Assembly (NCBI RefSeq): GCF_002115805.1
Contig: NZ_JFKC01000022.1
Span: forward strand, 1 to 64,000
Direction: 5' to 3'
Origin: Marivita geojedonensis
Lineage (GTDB): Bacteria > Pseudomonadota > Alphaproteobacteria > Rhodobacterales > Rhodobacteraceae
Length of the DNA stretch: 64,000 bases
Part shown: piece after piece, positions 30,407 through 40,361 of the stretch
Numbering within the stretch: the first letter of the stretch is position 1
Layout of the letters: each line of letters opens with the position of its first letter
Made by a program: the position numbers and the translations under genes
The notes under the pieces: generated by a model
Told to the model about the DNA's origin: nothing
The model's input: only the letters and a program-made list of their open reading frames with translations
The model's database searches: none

Positions 30407-31446
30407 GCCGGGTACAAACCATAACAATCGGGCCCGGAGACGCGGACCAGCGTCTGGATCGCTGGCTCAAGCGCAAGTTTCCGCATCTGGGGCAAGGGCG
30501 CATCGAAAAGATGTGCCGTAAAGGCGAATTGAGGGTCGACGGTGGGCGGGTCAAGGCCAGCACTCGACTTTCGACCGGGCAGGAGGTTCGGATTCCACCG
30601 CTGCCGGAACCCGGCGAGGTTGCCTCTCAGCCAAAGCCTGCCGTGTCCGACAAGGATGCCGCGATGATGAAGGAGCTGGTTCTCTACAAGGACGATCACA
30701 TCATCGCGCTGAACAAACCGCCCGGCCTTCCGACACAGGGAGGCAGCAAACAGACGCGCCATGTCGACGGGCTGGCCGAAGCATTGAAATTCGGGTTCGA
30801 AGAAAAACCGCGTCTGGTGCATCGGCTTGACAAGGACACCTCGGGGGTTCTGTTGCTGGCACGGACCCGCAAGGTGGCCGGTGCGCTGACCGAGGCATTT
30901 CGCGCCCGCGAGACCCGCAAGATCTATTGGGCCGCGGTTGCTGGCGTTCCCGCCCCGCAGATGGGAACCATCAAGTTCGGTCTCGTGAAAGCACCGGGAC
31001 ACGGCTCGGGGGGCGAAAACGAAAAGATGCGCGCCGTACACCCGCGCGACGTCGCCACAACCGAAGGCGCAAAGCACGCGACCACGGATTACGCGGTTCT
31101 CAGCGCGCTGGGCAAACGCGCCGCTTGGGTGGCGATGGTTCCGGTGACCGGACGGACCCACCAGTTGCGCGCCCATATGGCGGAGCTCGGTCATCCGATC
31201 ATCGGGGATGGCAAATATGGTGGCTCCGGTCAGGAAAACCTAGGCGATGGATGGGGCGCGATGCTGGGTGGCGCGATCAGCCGGAAACTGCATCTGCATG
31301 CGCGCTCGATCTCGTTCCTGCATCCTGTCACCGGTTCGAAGCTGACCGTCACCGCGCCATTGCCGGAGCACATGCAGCGGACCTGGGAATTCCTGCAATG
31401 GGATCCGAAAGATGTCCCCGCCGATCCGTTCGAGGACCTCGAATAA
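30403..31446 (+). CDS. RluA-family pseudouridine synthase (RluC-like)
   Basis: The product is 347 residues. The N-terminal S4 RNA-binding part (DQRLDRWLKRKFPHLGQGRIEKMC) is followed by the catalytic core with HRLDKDTSGVLLLART (the Asp nucleophile) and PVTGRTHQLRAHMAELGHPI. It converts specific uridines in 23S rRNA to pseudouridine. Overlaps crcB and the next gene (TAATG). Confidence 0.95.
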   Translation: MSRVQTITIGPGDADQRLDRWLKRKFPHLGQGRIEKMCRKGELRVDGGRVKASTRLSTGQEVRIPPLPEPGEVASQPKPAVSDKDAAMMKELVLYKDDHIIALNKPPGLPTQGGSKQTRHVDGLAEALKFGFEEKPRLVHRLDKDTSGVLLLARTRKVAGALTEAFRARETRKIYWAAVAGVPAPQMGTIKFGLVKAPGHGSGGENEKMRAVHPRDVATTEGAKHATTDYAVLSALGKRAAWVAMVPVTGRTHQLRAHMAELGHPIIGDGKYGGSGQENLGDGWGAMLGGAISRKLHLHARSISFLHPVTGSKLTVTAPLPEHMQRTWEFLQWDPKDVPADPFEDLE

Positions 31447-32123
31447 TGTCGCAACCGCTTCGGCTGGTGGTGTTTGATGTCGATGGCACGCTGATCGACA
31501 GCCGCGCGCATATCCTGCTGGCAATGCAGCAGGCGTTTCGGGAACTCGATCTACCCGAACCGTCCCACGCCGAGATCCTCCACGGTGTGGGCCTGTCTTT
31601 GCCTGAACTCATGCGCCAGCTTGTGCCCGATCACGGGTCAGACATGCACCTTGCCCTTGCCGACCGCTACCGGGCGCTTTCGCTCGCGCATCATGTCACG
31701 TCCGGTCAGGACGCGGTTTTCTTTCCGGGTATGCGCGCAGTGCTTGACCATTTCCACGCCGACGATTTCACGCTGATGGCCACCGCCACGGGTATGTCGC
31801 GGCGCGGATTGGATCGGATTATCGCGCAACACGGCCTGCATGGATATTTCCAGTCGACGCAGGTGGCGGACACGCACCCATCAAAGCCGCATCCTTCCAT
31901 GCTCTTTTCCGCCTTGGCGGATACCGGGGTGGACCCGGACTCCGCCGTGATGATTGGCGACACCAGCTATGACATGCAGATGGGACGGGCCGCCGGCCTG
32001 CGCACGATTGGCGTCACATGGGGCAATCATGGCCCCGAACACCTGTCAGAAGCTGATATCCTCGTTTCTGACAGCGATGCACTCATTTCTGAACTCACCC
32101 GCTGGATGGAGGGTCTCTCATGA
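31446..32123 (+). CDS. HAD-superfamily hydrolase (subfamily IA)
   Basis: The product is 225 residues from the ATG at 31446, overlapping the previous TAA by one base. Motif I FDVDGTLIDS (nucleophile Asp), motif II ATATGMSRRG, motif III KPHPSML and motif IV GDTSYDMQMG are intact; a helical cap lies between I and II. It resembles phosphoglycolate phosphatase-like proteins; the substrate is not predictable. The stop overlaps the ATP12 start. Confidence 0.92.
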   Translation: MSQPLRLVVFDVDGTLIDSRAHILLAMQQAFRELDLPEPSHAEILHGVGLSLPELMRQLVPDHGSDMHLALADRYRALSLAHHVTSGQDAVFFPGMRAVLDHFHADDFTLMATATGMSRRGLDRIIAQHGLHGYFQSTQVADTHPSKPHPSMLFSALADTGVDPDSAVMIGDTSYDMQMGRAAGLRTIGVTWGNHGPEHLSEADILVSDSDALISELTRWMEGLS

Positions 32124-32830
32124 GCGAATGGGCTCCGAAACGGTTCTGGAAGAAAGCCGAAACCGCCAAAACCGAGCAGGGATACAGCGTCCTTCTGGAC
32201 GGGCGTCCCGTCCGCACGCCGGCCAAGGCGCAGCTCCACGTGCCAAGCGTCGCCATTGCAGACCGGATTGCGGCCGAGTTCGATGCACAGGAAGACCGCA
32301 TCGACCCCCGCACCATGCCGTTTACCCGCACGGCCAATGCGGCTGTCGACAAGGTGTCGATCCAGCATTCCGAAGTCGCTGATATGCTCGCCGATTACGG
32401 CGACAGCGATCTTCTGTGCTACCGCGCGTCTTCGCCTGACGAACTGGTCGAACGACAGGCCGAACAATGGGATCCGCTGCTCGATTGGGCGGCAGAAGCC
32501 CTGAACGCGCGGTTGCATCCAAGGGTTGGCGTCATACACGATCCTCAGGACACAAGTTCCCTGAAGACTCTCAGAACGCGCGTCCACGCGTTGAACAATT
32601 TCGAACTGGCGGCATTCCACGATCTTGTCTCGATCAGCGGATCGCTTGTGATCGGGTTCGCCGCAAAGGCGCGCGCTTTCGATGCGATTCAGCTCTGGAA
32701 TGTATCGCGCCTCGATGAGCTTTGGCAGGAAGAGCAGTGGGGCCGTGACGAGGAAGCTCACGAAATGGCCGAACACAAAAAGGCTGCCTTTTTGCACGCC
32801 GACTGCTTCATGAGACTGCTGGACGAATAA
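32120..32830 (+). CDS. ATP12 family chaperone
   Basis: The product is 236 residues. It is related to mitochondrial ATP12, which binds the F1 ATPase alpha subunit during assembly. Visible family features: SVLLDGRPVRTPAKAQLHVPS, MPFTRTANAAVDKV, DLLCYRASSPDELVERQAEQWDPLLDW. The F1 genes are not in this window. Start overlaps the HAD gene stop by four bases. Confidence 0.92.
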   Translation: MSEWAPKRFWKKAETAKTEQGYSVLLDGRPVRTPAKAQLHVPSVAIADRIAAEFDAQEDRIDPRTMPFTRTANAAVDKVSIQHSEVADMLADYGDSDLLCYRASSPDELVERQAEQWDPLLDWAAEALNARLHPRVGVIHDPQDTSSLKTLRTRVHALNNFELAAFHDLVSISGSLVIGFAAKARAFDAIQLWNVSRLDELWQEEQWGRDEEAHEMAEHKKAAFLHADCFMRLLDE

Positions 32831-33021
32831 TCTCTGGACTGACGTTAGGGAAAGTCGGGCGAGCTGACCAAAAAATAGGCTATTCGGCTTGACCTCTGCG
32901 AATGAATCCCCACAAAATCGGTGCCATCGCGAGTGGGGGCTTCCCTACTTTCGTCGCATGGGCGTTTATGCGCTCGTCAGAAACCGCGCCTGAAGGTGCG
33001 GGCTAACAGGAAGAGGTAAAC

Positions 33022-34041
33022 ATGAAAAAACTTGCAATTCTTGGCGCGATGACCGCGGCTGGCCTGTCGGCTGGCGTTGCGTCGGCTGCCACGCTTGACG
33101 ACGTCAAAGCACGCGGCAAGCTGAACTGCGGCGTGACCACCGGTCTCGTCGGATTTGCAGCGCCGAACGCAAATGGCGAATGGGAAGGTTTTGACGTTGG
33201 TGTCTGCCGTGCCGTTGCCGCTGCTGTTCTCGGCGACCCGACCGCGGTCGAATTCGTACCGACCACAGGTAAGACACGCTTCACAGCCCTCGCTTCGGGC
33301 GAGATCGACATGCTCGCACGGAACACCACCTGGACGTTCTCGCGTGACGTCGACCTCGGCTTCGAGTTCGTCGGCATCAACTACTACGACGGTCAGGGCT
33401 TCATGGTTCCGAAGGAACTGGGTGTGTCCTCGGCGAAAGAGCTGGATGGCGCAACCGTCTGCATCCAGACCGGTACCACCACCGAGCTGAACCTCGCGGA
33501 CTTCTTCCGTGCCAACAACATCAGCTACGAGCCGGTCCCGATCGAAACCAACGCTGAAGCACAGCCGCTGTACCTCGAAGGTGCGTGCGACGTTTACACA
33601 ACCGACGCATCCGGCCTTGCCGCGACCCGCGCCGCGTTCGAAAATCCGGGCGACCACGTCGTTCTGCCGGAAATCATCTCGAAAGAGCCGCTGGGTCCGC
33701 TCGTCCGTCACGGCGACAACCAGTGGGGCGACATCGTTCGCTGGAGTCTGAACGCGCTGATCGCGGCTGAAGAACTGGGCGTGACCTCGGCAAACGTTGC
33801 AGAAATGTCCGCAGCTGCAGGCAGCAACCCGGAAATCAACCGTCTGCTGGGCACCGAAGGTACGCTGGGCGAAATGCTCGGCCTCGAAGCGGACTGGGCC
33901 GTCAAGGCGATCTCCGCTGGTGGCAACTACGGTGAGCTGTTCGAAAAGAACATCGGTGAGAACACACCGATCGGTCTGGCACGGGGCCTGAACGCACAGT
34001 GGACTGAAGGCGGTCTGCTCTACTCCCCGCCCTTCCGCTAA
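33022..34041 (+). CDS. bztA: Amino acid ABC transporter substrate-binding protein (glutamate/glutamine/aspartate/asparagine)
   Basis: The product is 339 residues with a signal peptide (cut near VASAAT). Periplasmic binding fold of the AapJ/BztA type: GKLNCGVTTGLVGFAAPNANG, EWEGFDVGVCRAVAAAVLGD, RFTALASGEIDMLARNTTW, FSRDVDLGFEFVGINYYDGQGFM. First gene of bztABCD. A strong hairpin with a T-tract just after the stop probably reduces readthrough into bztB, so the binding protein is made in excess. Confidence 0.96.
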   Translation: MKKLAILGAMTAAGLSAGVASAATLDDVKARGKLNCGVTTGLVGFAAPNANGEWEGFDVGVCRAVAAAVLGDPTAVEFVPTTGKTRFTALASGEIDMLARNTTWTFSRDVDLGFEFVGINYYDGQGFMVPKELGVSSAKELDGATVCIQTGTTTELNLADFFRANNISYEPVPIETNAEAQPLYLEGACDVYTTDASGLAATRAAFENPGDHVVLPEIISKEPLGPLVRHGDNQWGDIVRWSLNALIAAEELGVTSANVAEMSAAAGSNPEINRLLGTEGTLGEMLGLEADWAVKAISAGGNYGELFEKNIGENTPIGLARGLNAQWTEGGLLYSPPFR

Positions 34042-34055
34042 GACAGTGACTACGG

Positions 34056-34086
34056 AAAAGGGCGCGGATCACTCCGCGCCCTTTTT
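34056..34086 (+). terminator. Intra-operon terminator/attenuator between bztA and bztB
   Basis: A perfect nine-base stem GGGCGCGGA (34060-34068) with TCCGCGCCC (34073-34081), a four-base loop, a preceding AAAA and a following TTTTT. Partial termination here, or protection of the bztA mRNA end, would give more binding protein than permease. Confidence 0.85.
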
Positions 34087-34169
34087 CAAATCAAAGAACA
34101 CGCCTTCGGATCAGGCAGCAGAGCGCGTTAAGCGCCGCCAAGAGAATCCGGAAAAACAGGGATAACAAA

Positions 34170-35384
34170 ATGTCCACGATATCAGACCCACCATCGGGGT
34201 CGTTTCAGCTGTCCATGCTGATCAACGACACGCGGTACCGGTCCTACACGTTCCAGTTTATCGCTCTCATCCTGCTGATTCTGGCCTTCGGCTACCTCGG
34301 CTCAAACCTTCTGGCCAACCTTAAGGCCGCTGGTCTGAACATCTCCTACCAGTTTCTCGGAGAGCCTGCAGGCTATGACATCAACCAGACGCTGATCCCC
34401 TATACCAGCCAGTCGACCCACTGGCAGGCGTCCCTCGTCGGTGTGCTCAACACGCTGCTGGTTGCCTTCCTCGGCTGTCTGATGGCGACCGTCATCGGGG
34501 TTGTGGTGGGCGTTCTGCGGCTGAGCGACAACTGGCTTGTGCGGCAGCTGATGTCGATCTACGTGGAAATCTTCCGCAACGTGCCGGTCCTTATCTGGAT
34601 CCTGATCATCATGGCGGTCTTCATCGCGGTCCTGCCGCAGCCGCGCGATTTCCGGGGCGAGGACGCAGAAGCATCGATGGTGCTGGGCATGTTCGCATTC
34701 ACCGGTCGTGGCTTCTATACCCCGGCACCGATCTTCGGCGTCGGCTCGGGTTTCGTGGTGGCCGTGTTCCTTGCTTCAATTGCCGGCATCTTCGCGTTCC
34801 GCAACTATGCCAAGAAAGCGCTGTATGAGCGGGGGCGACTGATCCCGACTTTCTGGCCGTCGGTGGCGATTTTCTTTATCCCGTCGATCCTTGCCTACTT
34901 CATCCTCGGCCGGCCCATTTCTCTGGAATATCCCGAACTCAAGGGCTTCAACTTCCAGGGTGGCATCTTCATGCGCAACTCGCTGATTGCGCTGTGGTTC
35001 GCTCTGTCCATCTACACGGCGGCGTTCATCGCCGAGAACGTGCGCGCCGGTATTCTTGCTGTCAGCAAGGGCCAGACCGAAGCAGCGGCGTCCCTCGGGC
35101 TGCGTCCGGGCCGGATCATGAATCTCGTGGTGCTGCCTCAGGCGCTGCGCGTGATCATTCCGCCGCTGATCTCTCAGTACCTGAACCTGACCAAGAACTC
35201 GTCTCTGGCGATCGCGGTGGGCTACATGGATCTGACCGGCACGCTGGGCGGCATCACGCTCAACCAGACCGGCCGCGCGATCGAGGCGATCTTCCTGCTC
35301 ATGCTGTTCTACCTCGCCATCTCGCTTGCGATCTCGGCGATCATGAACGTCTACAACAACGCCGTTAAGCTGAAGGAGCGCTGA
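34170..35384 (+). CDS. bztB: Amino acid ABC transporter permease
   Basis: The product is 404 residues with several membrane helices. It belongs to the larger permease type of the AapQ/BztB group, with an extra extracytoplasmic region between the first helices and the permease domain. The EAA loop is GQTEAAASLGLRPGRIMNLVVLPQALR. LNLTKNSSLAIAVGYMDLTGTL lies near the end. Works with BztC as a heterodimer. Confidence 0.95.
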   Translation: MSTISDPPSGSFQLSMLINDTRYRSYTFQFIALILLILAFGYLGSNLLANLKAAGLNISYQFLGEPAGYDINQTLIPYTSQSTHWQASLVGVLNTLLVAFLGCLMATVIGVVVGVLRLSDNWLVRQLMSIYVEIFRNVPVLIWILIIMAVFIAVLPQPRDFRGEDAEASMVLGMFAFTGRGFYTPAPIFGVGSGFVVAVFLASIAGIFAFRNYAKKALYERGRLIPTFWPSVAIFFIPSILAYFILGRPISLEYPELKGFNFQGGIFMRNSLIALWFALSIYTAAFIAENVRAGILAVSKGQTEAAASLGLRPGRIMNLVVLPQALRVIIPPLISQYLNLTKNSSLAIAVGYMDLTGTLGGITLNQTGRAIEAIFLLMLFYLAISLAISAIMNVYNNAVKLKER

Positions 35385-35385
35385 G

Positions 35386-36681
35386 ATGTCAGATACACAT
35401 GCACAGACAGTCGCTTTCGTCCGCGAGACGATGTTGCCCGAGCAGCCACCCCCCGCCTCCGAGGCCGGGGTCATCAAGTGGATGCGCGAGAACCTGTTCA
35501 AAGGCTGGTTCAACTCGATCCTGACGATCCTGTCGCTCTACTTCATCTTCAAGATCGTGACCGGCGCCTATCCGTGGTTCGCAAACGGTATCTGGACGAC
35601 GAGTTCGCTTGCGGAGTGTCGTGAGATCCTCGATGGCGCGACGGGGGCCTGTTTCTCGGTTCTGACAGAGCGCTGGAACCAGCTTCTGTTCGGGTTCACA
35701 TACCCGCCCGAAGCCTACTGGCGTCCGACCCTCGCCTTTGTGCTGCTGATCGTTGCAATTGCACCGGTTCTGTATCCGAAGGCCCCGCGTCAGATGCTTT
35801 TCTTCACCGGCATCTATCCCTTCCTGGCCTACTGGCTGATCTGGGGTGGCACATTGCTCACTCCGCTGATGGTGCTGCTTGGGTTCGTCGCTGGCTACTT
35901 CGCGTTCAAGCAGTTCGAACGCCAGAGCTTTGCCATGGGGCTGGTCGCGGGTGTGATTGCCGCTATCGTGGTGATCTGGGCGGGCGGTGTCGTTCCGGCG
36001 TCGATGCCCGATGTGCTGGCCATTCAGGCGATCCCGTCCCGCGATCTGGGCGGCTTCATGCTGAACATGATCCTCGGCACTGTCTGCGTATCGCTGTCCC
36101 TGCCGCTCGGGATTCTTCTTGCGCTGGGACGCCAGTCCTCCATGCCGATCATCAAATGGATCTGCGTGATCTTCATCGAGTTCATCCGGGGTGTTCCGCT
36201 AATCACGCTGCTCTTCGTCGCAAACGTGGTGCTGGCCTACTTCTTCCCGCCCGATGCGAATATCGACCTCGTGCTGCGTGTGATCATCATGATCACCATG
36301 TTCTCGGCTGCCTATATTGCCGAAGTGATCCGTGGTGGTCTCGCAGCACTTCCGCGTGGGCAGTACGAAGCAGCCGACAGCCTTGGTCTGGACTATGCAC
36401 AGTCGATGCGTCTGATCATCCTGCCGCAAGCGCTCAAGATCTCCATTCCGGGTATCGTGAACGTGGCGGTGGGCCTGTTCAAAGACACCACGCTGGTGTC
36501 GGTGATTTCGATGTTCGACCTCGTGGGGATGATCCGCGGGCCGATCCTCGCATCGACGGAATGGAACGGTGTCTATTGGGAACTCTGGGGCTTTGCGGTC
36601 TTCGTGTTCTTCATCGTCTGCTTCAGCATCTCGAAATATTCACAGTGGCTCGAGCGTCAGCTTGCCACCGATCACCGATAA
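35386..36681 (+). CDS. bztC: Amino acid ABC transporter permease
   Basis: The product is 431 residues and starts two bases after the bztB stop (TGAG ATG). The EAA loop is GQYEAADSLGLDYAQSMRLIILPQALK. The N-terminal half holds several membrane helices (VLLIVAIAPVLYPKAPRQML) before the shared permease domain. Forms the heterodimeric channel with BztB. Confidence 0.95.
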   Translation: MSDTHAQTVAFVRETMLPEQPPPASEAGVIKWMRENLFKGWFNSILTILSLYFIFKIVTGAYPWFANGIWTTSSLAECREILDGATGACFSVLTERWNQLLFGFTYPPEAYWRPTLAFVLLIVAIAPVLYPKAPRQMLFFTGIYPFLAYWLIWGGTLLTPLMVLLGFVAGYFAFKQFERQSFAMGLVAGVIAAIVVIWAGGVVPASMPDVLAIQAIPSRDLGGFMLNMILGTVCVSLSLPLGILLALGRQSSMPIIKWICVIFIEFIRGVPLITLLFVANVVLAYFFPPDANIDLVLRVIIMITMFSAAYIAEVIRGGLAALPRGQYEAADSLGLDYAQSMRLIILPQALKISIPGIVNVAVGLFKDTTLVSVISMFDLVGMIRGPILASTEWNGVYWELWGFAVFVFFIVCFSISKYSQWLERQLATDHR

Positions 36682-36729
36682 TGCCCTCCGGTCGCGACTG
36701 CGATAGGGCAAGATACAGGAGGCCAATCC

Positions 36730-37503
36730 ATGGCTGATACTGCACATGCACAAATGGCTGTCTCGGATGAGGTGGCGATCCAGATTGAAAATATGAACAA
36801 GTGGTACGGCACGTTCCACGTCCTTCGTGACATCGACCTGACGGTGTACCGGGGCGAACGGATCGTGATTGCGGGGCCCTCCGGGTCCGGCAAGTCGACG
36901 CTGATCCGCTGCATCAACGCGCTGGAAGAGCACCAGAAGGGCTCGATCACGGTTGATGGCACCCTGCTGTCCTCGGACATCAAGAACATCGACACGATCC
37001 GCTCCGAGGTTGGGATGGTGTTTCAGCACTTCAACCTGTTCCCGCATCTGACCATTCTGGAAAACTGCACGCTGGCCCCGATCTGGGTGCGCAAGATCCC
37101 CAAGCGCGAGGCCGAAGAGACGGCGATGCACTTTCTTGAGAAGGTCAAGATCCCCGAGCAGGCCAACAAGTATCCCGGTCAGCTCTCGGGTGGTCAGCAG
37201 CAGCGTGTGGCGATTGCCCGCTCGCTCTGCATGCGGCCGCGCATCATGCTGTTCGACGAACCGACATCGGCGCTTGACCCGGAAATGATCAAGGAAGTGC
37301 TCGACACGATGGTGAGCCTCGCGGAAGAGGGCATGACCATGCTCTGCGTGACGCACGAGATGGGTTTTGCCCGTCAGGTCGCCAACCGCGTGATCTTTAT
37401 GGATGCGGGCCAGATCGTGGAACAGAACGAACCGGAAGAGTTCTTCAACAACCCGCAGAACGATCGGACCAAGCTCTTCCTGAGCCAGATCCTCGGCCAC
37501 TGA
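36730..37503 (+). CDS. bztD: Amino acid ABC transporter ATP-binding protein
   Basis: The product is 257 residues. Walker [21 protein letters not shown]-loop [12 protein letters not shown], signature [13 protein letters not shown], Walker [16 protein letters not shown]-loop VTHEMGFA. It supplies energy to BztB/BztC. A strong terminator follows the stop. The protein is closely similar to the ATPase at 18537, which belongs to another amino acid transporter. Confidence 0.97.
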   Translation: MADTAHAQMAVSDEVAIQIENMNKWYGTFHVLRDIDLTVYRGERIVIAGPSGSGKSTLIRCINALEEHQKGSITVDGTLLSSDIKNIDTIRSEVGMVFQHFNLFPHLTILENCTLAPIWVRKIPKREAEETAMHFLEKVKIPEQANKYPGQLSGGQQQRVAIARSLCMRPRIMLFDEPTSALDPEMIKEVLDTMVSLAEEGMTMLCVTHEMGFARQVANRVIFMDAGQIVEQNEPEEFFNNPQNDRTKLFLSQILGH

Positions 37504-37520
37504 CGCGTCTGTACCGAATG

Positions 37521-37554
37521 AAAAAGCCCCGGACGACAGTTCGGGGCTTTTTTC
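37521..37554 (+). terminator. Rho-independent terminator after bztD
   Basis: AAGCCCCG and its complement CGGGGCTT close a stem around a short loop (GACGACAGTT), preceded by AAAAA and followed by TTTTTT. It could also stop transcription from the convergent SixA-like gene. Confidence 0.88.
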
Positions 37555-37564
37555 GTCAAGAGAT

Positions 37565-38071
37565 CTATCCAGCCTCCTGTGCCGCGATGACCTCGCGCGG
37601 GATGGCGAAATCATCGCAGATCCCGGTGCCCGGCAACAGGTATCCCCAGTCGGTGATGTCGAACCGGATCAGGCTGGTGGCGCAGGTGGGATAATCCGAG
37701 AAACGGGGATGATCGGGCGGCTCGGCCACAAGCTGCTGCGCGCAGTCGGCAATGCCGTAGTTATGACCCAGCAGCAAAACGCAGTCACCGCTTGCGCCAC
37801 GCAGGACATCGATGATCTCGTCCCCTTCGGCCAGGTAAAGGGCCCGCTCAAAGCGCGTCTCCACCTTGGGCAGTCCAAGCAGATCAAGCGTTTGTCGTGT
37901 GCGGGTGGATGATGAACACAGGACTTCGTCAGGCAGCCAACCCTGATCGCGCAGCCAGGCCCCCATCGCCGGTGCGCTGGCCTGACCTCGCTTGTTCAGG
38001 GGGCGGCTGTGATCATCCCCGCTGGCCGACCAGTCCGATTTGGCATGGCGCATGAGGATCAGTCTTTTCAC
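37565..38071 (-). CDS. SixA-like histidine phosphatase
   Basis: The product is 168 residues from the GTG at 38071 (VKRLILMRHAKSDW), with AGGCGG upstream; the frame to 38191 is longer but runs into the next gene. The catalytic RHG-type motif reads LMRHAKSDW, and a second His is in LLLGHNYGIAD. This clade resembles SixA, which dephosphorylates phosphohistidine in ArcB and other relay proteins. No partner kinase is here. Confidence 0.9.
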   Translation of the reverse strand: MKRLILMRHAKSDWSASGDDHSRPLNKRGQASAPAMGAWLRDQGWLPDEVLCSSSTRTRQTLDLLGLPKVETRFERALYLAEGDEIIDVLRGASGDCVLLLGHNYGIADCAQQLVAEPPDHPRFSDYPTCATSLIRFDITDWGYLLPGTGICDDFAIPREVIAAQEAG

Positions 38072-38097
38072 GGTGAACCGCCTTTCCCTGGGTCGGT

Positions 38098-38751
38098 TCA
38101 CTCTCCCAAAAATGCGCGCATGTGGAAAGCGGATTGTTCCGTCAGCCTGCCGAACCGGGCTGAAACAGGGCATGCCCTGCGGACAAGACAACCCTCGCGG
38201 CAGGCTGCGCCGTTGGCTGACTTCAGATGCGCAACGCAGGCTGGGACGTCATAATCCTGACCCGGAGCCAGCGCACCGACCGGGCAAGCCGTCTGGCAGG
38301 GTTTGTCCTCACAGGTCGGACACGGATTAGCGGGTGTCCCGGGCAGGTCGAGCATTGTTGGCAGCGCCAGCGCAGACCGGAAGCTGATGAACAGACCGGC
38401 TGTGTCATGCACCAGCAATGACACCGGGGATGACCAACTGGTGCCGCAGCGCGCGGCCCATCGCAGGAATGGCGCGTAGGGTGGACCATCATAGGGAAAG
38501 ATCCCTGTCGCTCCGAAGGGCGCGCCCAGACCGCCCGTCACGCGTTTTGACCATCGATCCAACGGATGTGGTCGCCCGTCGCGGTATTCCGCAGACGATT
38601 TGAACAGATCCCAGAAGCCCGGCTCATCCGGACCCAGCAGCACAAGTGTGCCCGTTCCCTCCGGAGCTGCATCTTCAGGGGCGGGGTGCAAGGCCCCGCG
38701 CACCGCCAGTCCAAGCGGTCGCGCGGTCCGATCCAGTTCGTCCAGTGTCAC
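38098..38751 (-). CDS. 4Fe-4S ferredoxin-like protein
   Basis: The product is 217 residues from the GTG at 38751, whose GTGA overlaps the argB stop. A longer ORF would overlap argB by 61 bases and I reject it. The Cys clusters are [14 protein letters not shown] and [15 protein letters not shown], so the first has the spacing CX2CX4CX3CP, one longer gap than in ordinary ferredoxins. The N-terminal half resembles QueG-like or unnamed Roseobacter proteins without a cobalamin motif I can see. Sits downstream of argB in the same direction. Confidence 0.8.
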   Translation of the reverse strand: MTLDELDRTARPLGLAVRGALHPAPEDAAPEGTGTLVLLGPDEPGFWDLFKSSAEYRDGRPHPLDRWSKRVTGGLGAPFGATGIFPYDGPPYAPFLRWAARCGTSWSSPVSLLVHDTAGLFISFRSALALPTMLDLPGTPANPCPTCEDKPCQTACPVGALAPGQDYDVPACVAHLKSANGAACREGCLVRRACPVSARFGRLTEQSAFHMRAFLGE

Positions 38752-39617
38752 CGGACGGGACGGATCAGGGACCCGGCCCCATGTTCTGTAAACAGTTCGA
38801 GCAGACACGCGTTGGGTACGCGTCCGTCAAGGATCACCACGGCGCGCACGCCGTCCTCAATGGCTTTGAGTGCGGTCTCGGTCTTGGGGATCATGCCACC
38901 GGCAATGGTGCCGTCAGCGATCATCGCCTCGACATCTTCGGGAGTCATCGCGGTGACCACATTGCCGTCCCGGTCTTTCACGCCGCTGACATCGGTCAGA
39001 AGCAGAAGCCGGTCGGCCTTGAGCGCCCCGGCAATCGCACCTGCCGCCGTGTCGCCATTCACGTTGAAGGTTTCGTTCGGCTGCATCCCCGTCGCGACGG
39101 GGGCAACCACTGGGATGATTCCCGCCTTGAACAGATCGCGAAGCACCTGCGGATTCATTTCGACCGGCCGTCCGACAAACCCCAGTTCGGGATCGTCCGC
39201 CTCACAGACCATCAGATCGTCATCCTTGCCCGACAGACCGACAGCGCGGCCGCCCTCATCCATGATCGCCTGAACGATCCGTTTGTTCACAAGGCCGGTC
39301 AAAACCATCTCAACCACCTGAACAGTGGCCTTGTCAGTGACCCGCTTTCCGCGCACGAAATCCGATTTGATGCCCAGCTTGGTCAGCATGTCATTGATCA
39401 TCGGCCCGCCGCCATGCACGACAACGGGGTTGATCCCGACCTGCCGCATCAGGACGATGTCGCGGGCGAATTCCGCCATGGCGTCGTCGTCACCCATGGC
39501 ATTTCCGCCGAATTTCACAACGACGATGGCCCCCGCGTAACGCTGCATGTACGGCAGGGCCTCGGACAGGGTGCGGGCGGTTGCGATCCAGTCGTGGTTC
39601 ATATCTCGGGATTTCAT
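38748..39617 (-). CDS. argB: Acetylglutamate kinase
   Basis: The product is 289 residues. Second step of arginine biosynthesis: phosphorylates N-acetylglutamate. Motifs: [64 protein letters not shown] typical arginine-feedback-type length. Engb lies upstream in the same direction with an 84-base gap. Confidence 0.97.
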   Translation of the reverse strand: MKSRDMNHDWIATARTLSEALPYMQRYAGAIVVVKFGGNAMGDDDAMAEFARDIVLMRQVGINPVVVHGGGPMINDMLTKLGIKSDFVRGKRVTDKATVQVVEMVLTGLVNKRIVQAIMDEGGRAVGLSGKDDDLMVCEADDPELGFVGRPVEMNPQVLRDLFKAGIIPVVAPVATGMQPNETFNVNGDTAAGAIAGALKADRLLLLTDVSGVKDRDGNVVTAMTPEDVEAMIADGTIAGGMIPKTETALKAIEDGVRAVVILDGRVPNACLLELFTEHGAGSLIRPVR

Positions 39618-39701
39618 GTTTGTTCTCGATCAAAACCGGACCTGTGCCCGGCGCTCACCTTGTGTGCGTCAAGGCTTCCCCGGAGGCAAGCCGTTTTCCC
39701 C

Positions 39702-40361
39702 TCACGCGATTCCGGCGATGATGCTGCGCAGAGTTGCGATGCCGTCGCCCTTGTCGCTGCTGGTCAGCACCAGTTCGGGATAGGCTGCCGGGTGTTTGGC
39801 CAGCTTGCCGCGCACCTGCTTCAACAGCCCCTCGTACTGCGATGGTTTGATCTTGTCGGCCTTGGTCAGAACAACCTGGAATGTGACCGCGCTCTTGTCG
39901 AGCAGCGTCATGATCTCTTCATCGACGGGTTTGATCCCGTGCCGACTGTCCACCAGAACAAAGGCGCGACGCAGACTGGCGCGGCCGGACAGGTACTGCT
40001 TGAGCAGCGCCTGCCACTTCTCGACAACCTTGACCGGCGCGTTGGCATAGCCATAGCCGGGCAGGTCGACGAGATACCGTTCGTCTCCAAGGGTGAAGTA
40101 GTTGATCTCCTGCGTCCGCCCCGGCGTGTTCGACGCCCGTGCCAGCGCCTTGCGGCCTGTGATCGCGTTGATCAGAGAAGACTTCCCGACATTCGATCGT
40201 CCGGCAAAGCACACCTCGATGCGGTCGTCGGGCGGCAGACCCGACATGGCCACAACGCCCTTGAGGAAATCCACTTCGCCCGCAAAGAGCTTGCGCCCGG
40301 TCTCACGACTGATGTCGTCGGGTTCTTCGGCCAAGGGAAAAGGAAGCTGGTTCTCAGACAC
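39702..40361 (-). CDS. engB: Ribosome biogenesis GTP-binding protein YihA/YsxC
   Basis: The product is 219 residues from GTG at 40361 (VSENQLPFPLAEEP); an ATG at 40394 is in the same frame but lies inside the MOSC gene. GTPase motifs: G1 GRSNVGKSSLIN, G2 region TPGRTQE, G3 VDLPGYG, G4 TKADK, G5 TSSDKG. It helps late 50S subunit assembly. Overlaps the MOSC stop. Confidence 0.95.
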   Translation of the reverse strand: MSENQLPFPLAEEPDDISRETGRKLFAGEVDFLKGVVAMSGLPPDDRIEVCFAGRSNVGKSSLINAITGRKALARASNTPGRTQEINYFTLGDERYLVDLPGYGYANAPVKVVEKWQALLKQYLSGRASLRRAFVLVDSRHGIKPVDEEIMTLLDKSAVTFQVVLTKADKIKPSQYEGLLKQVRGKLAKHPAAYPELVLTSSDKGDGIATLRSIIAGIA

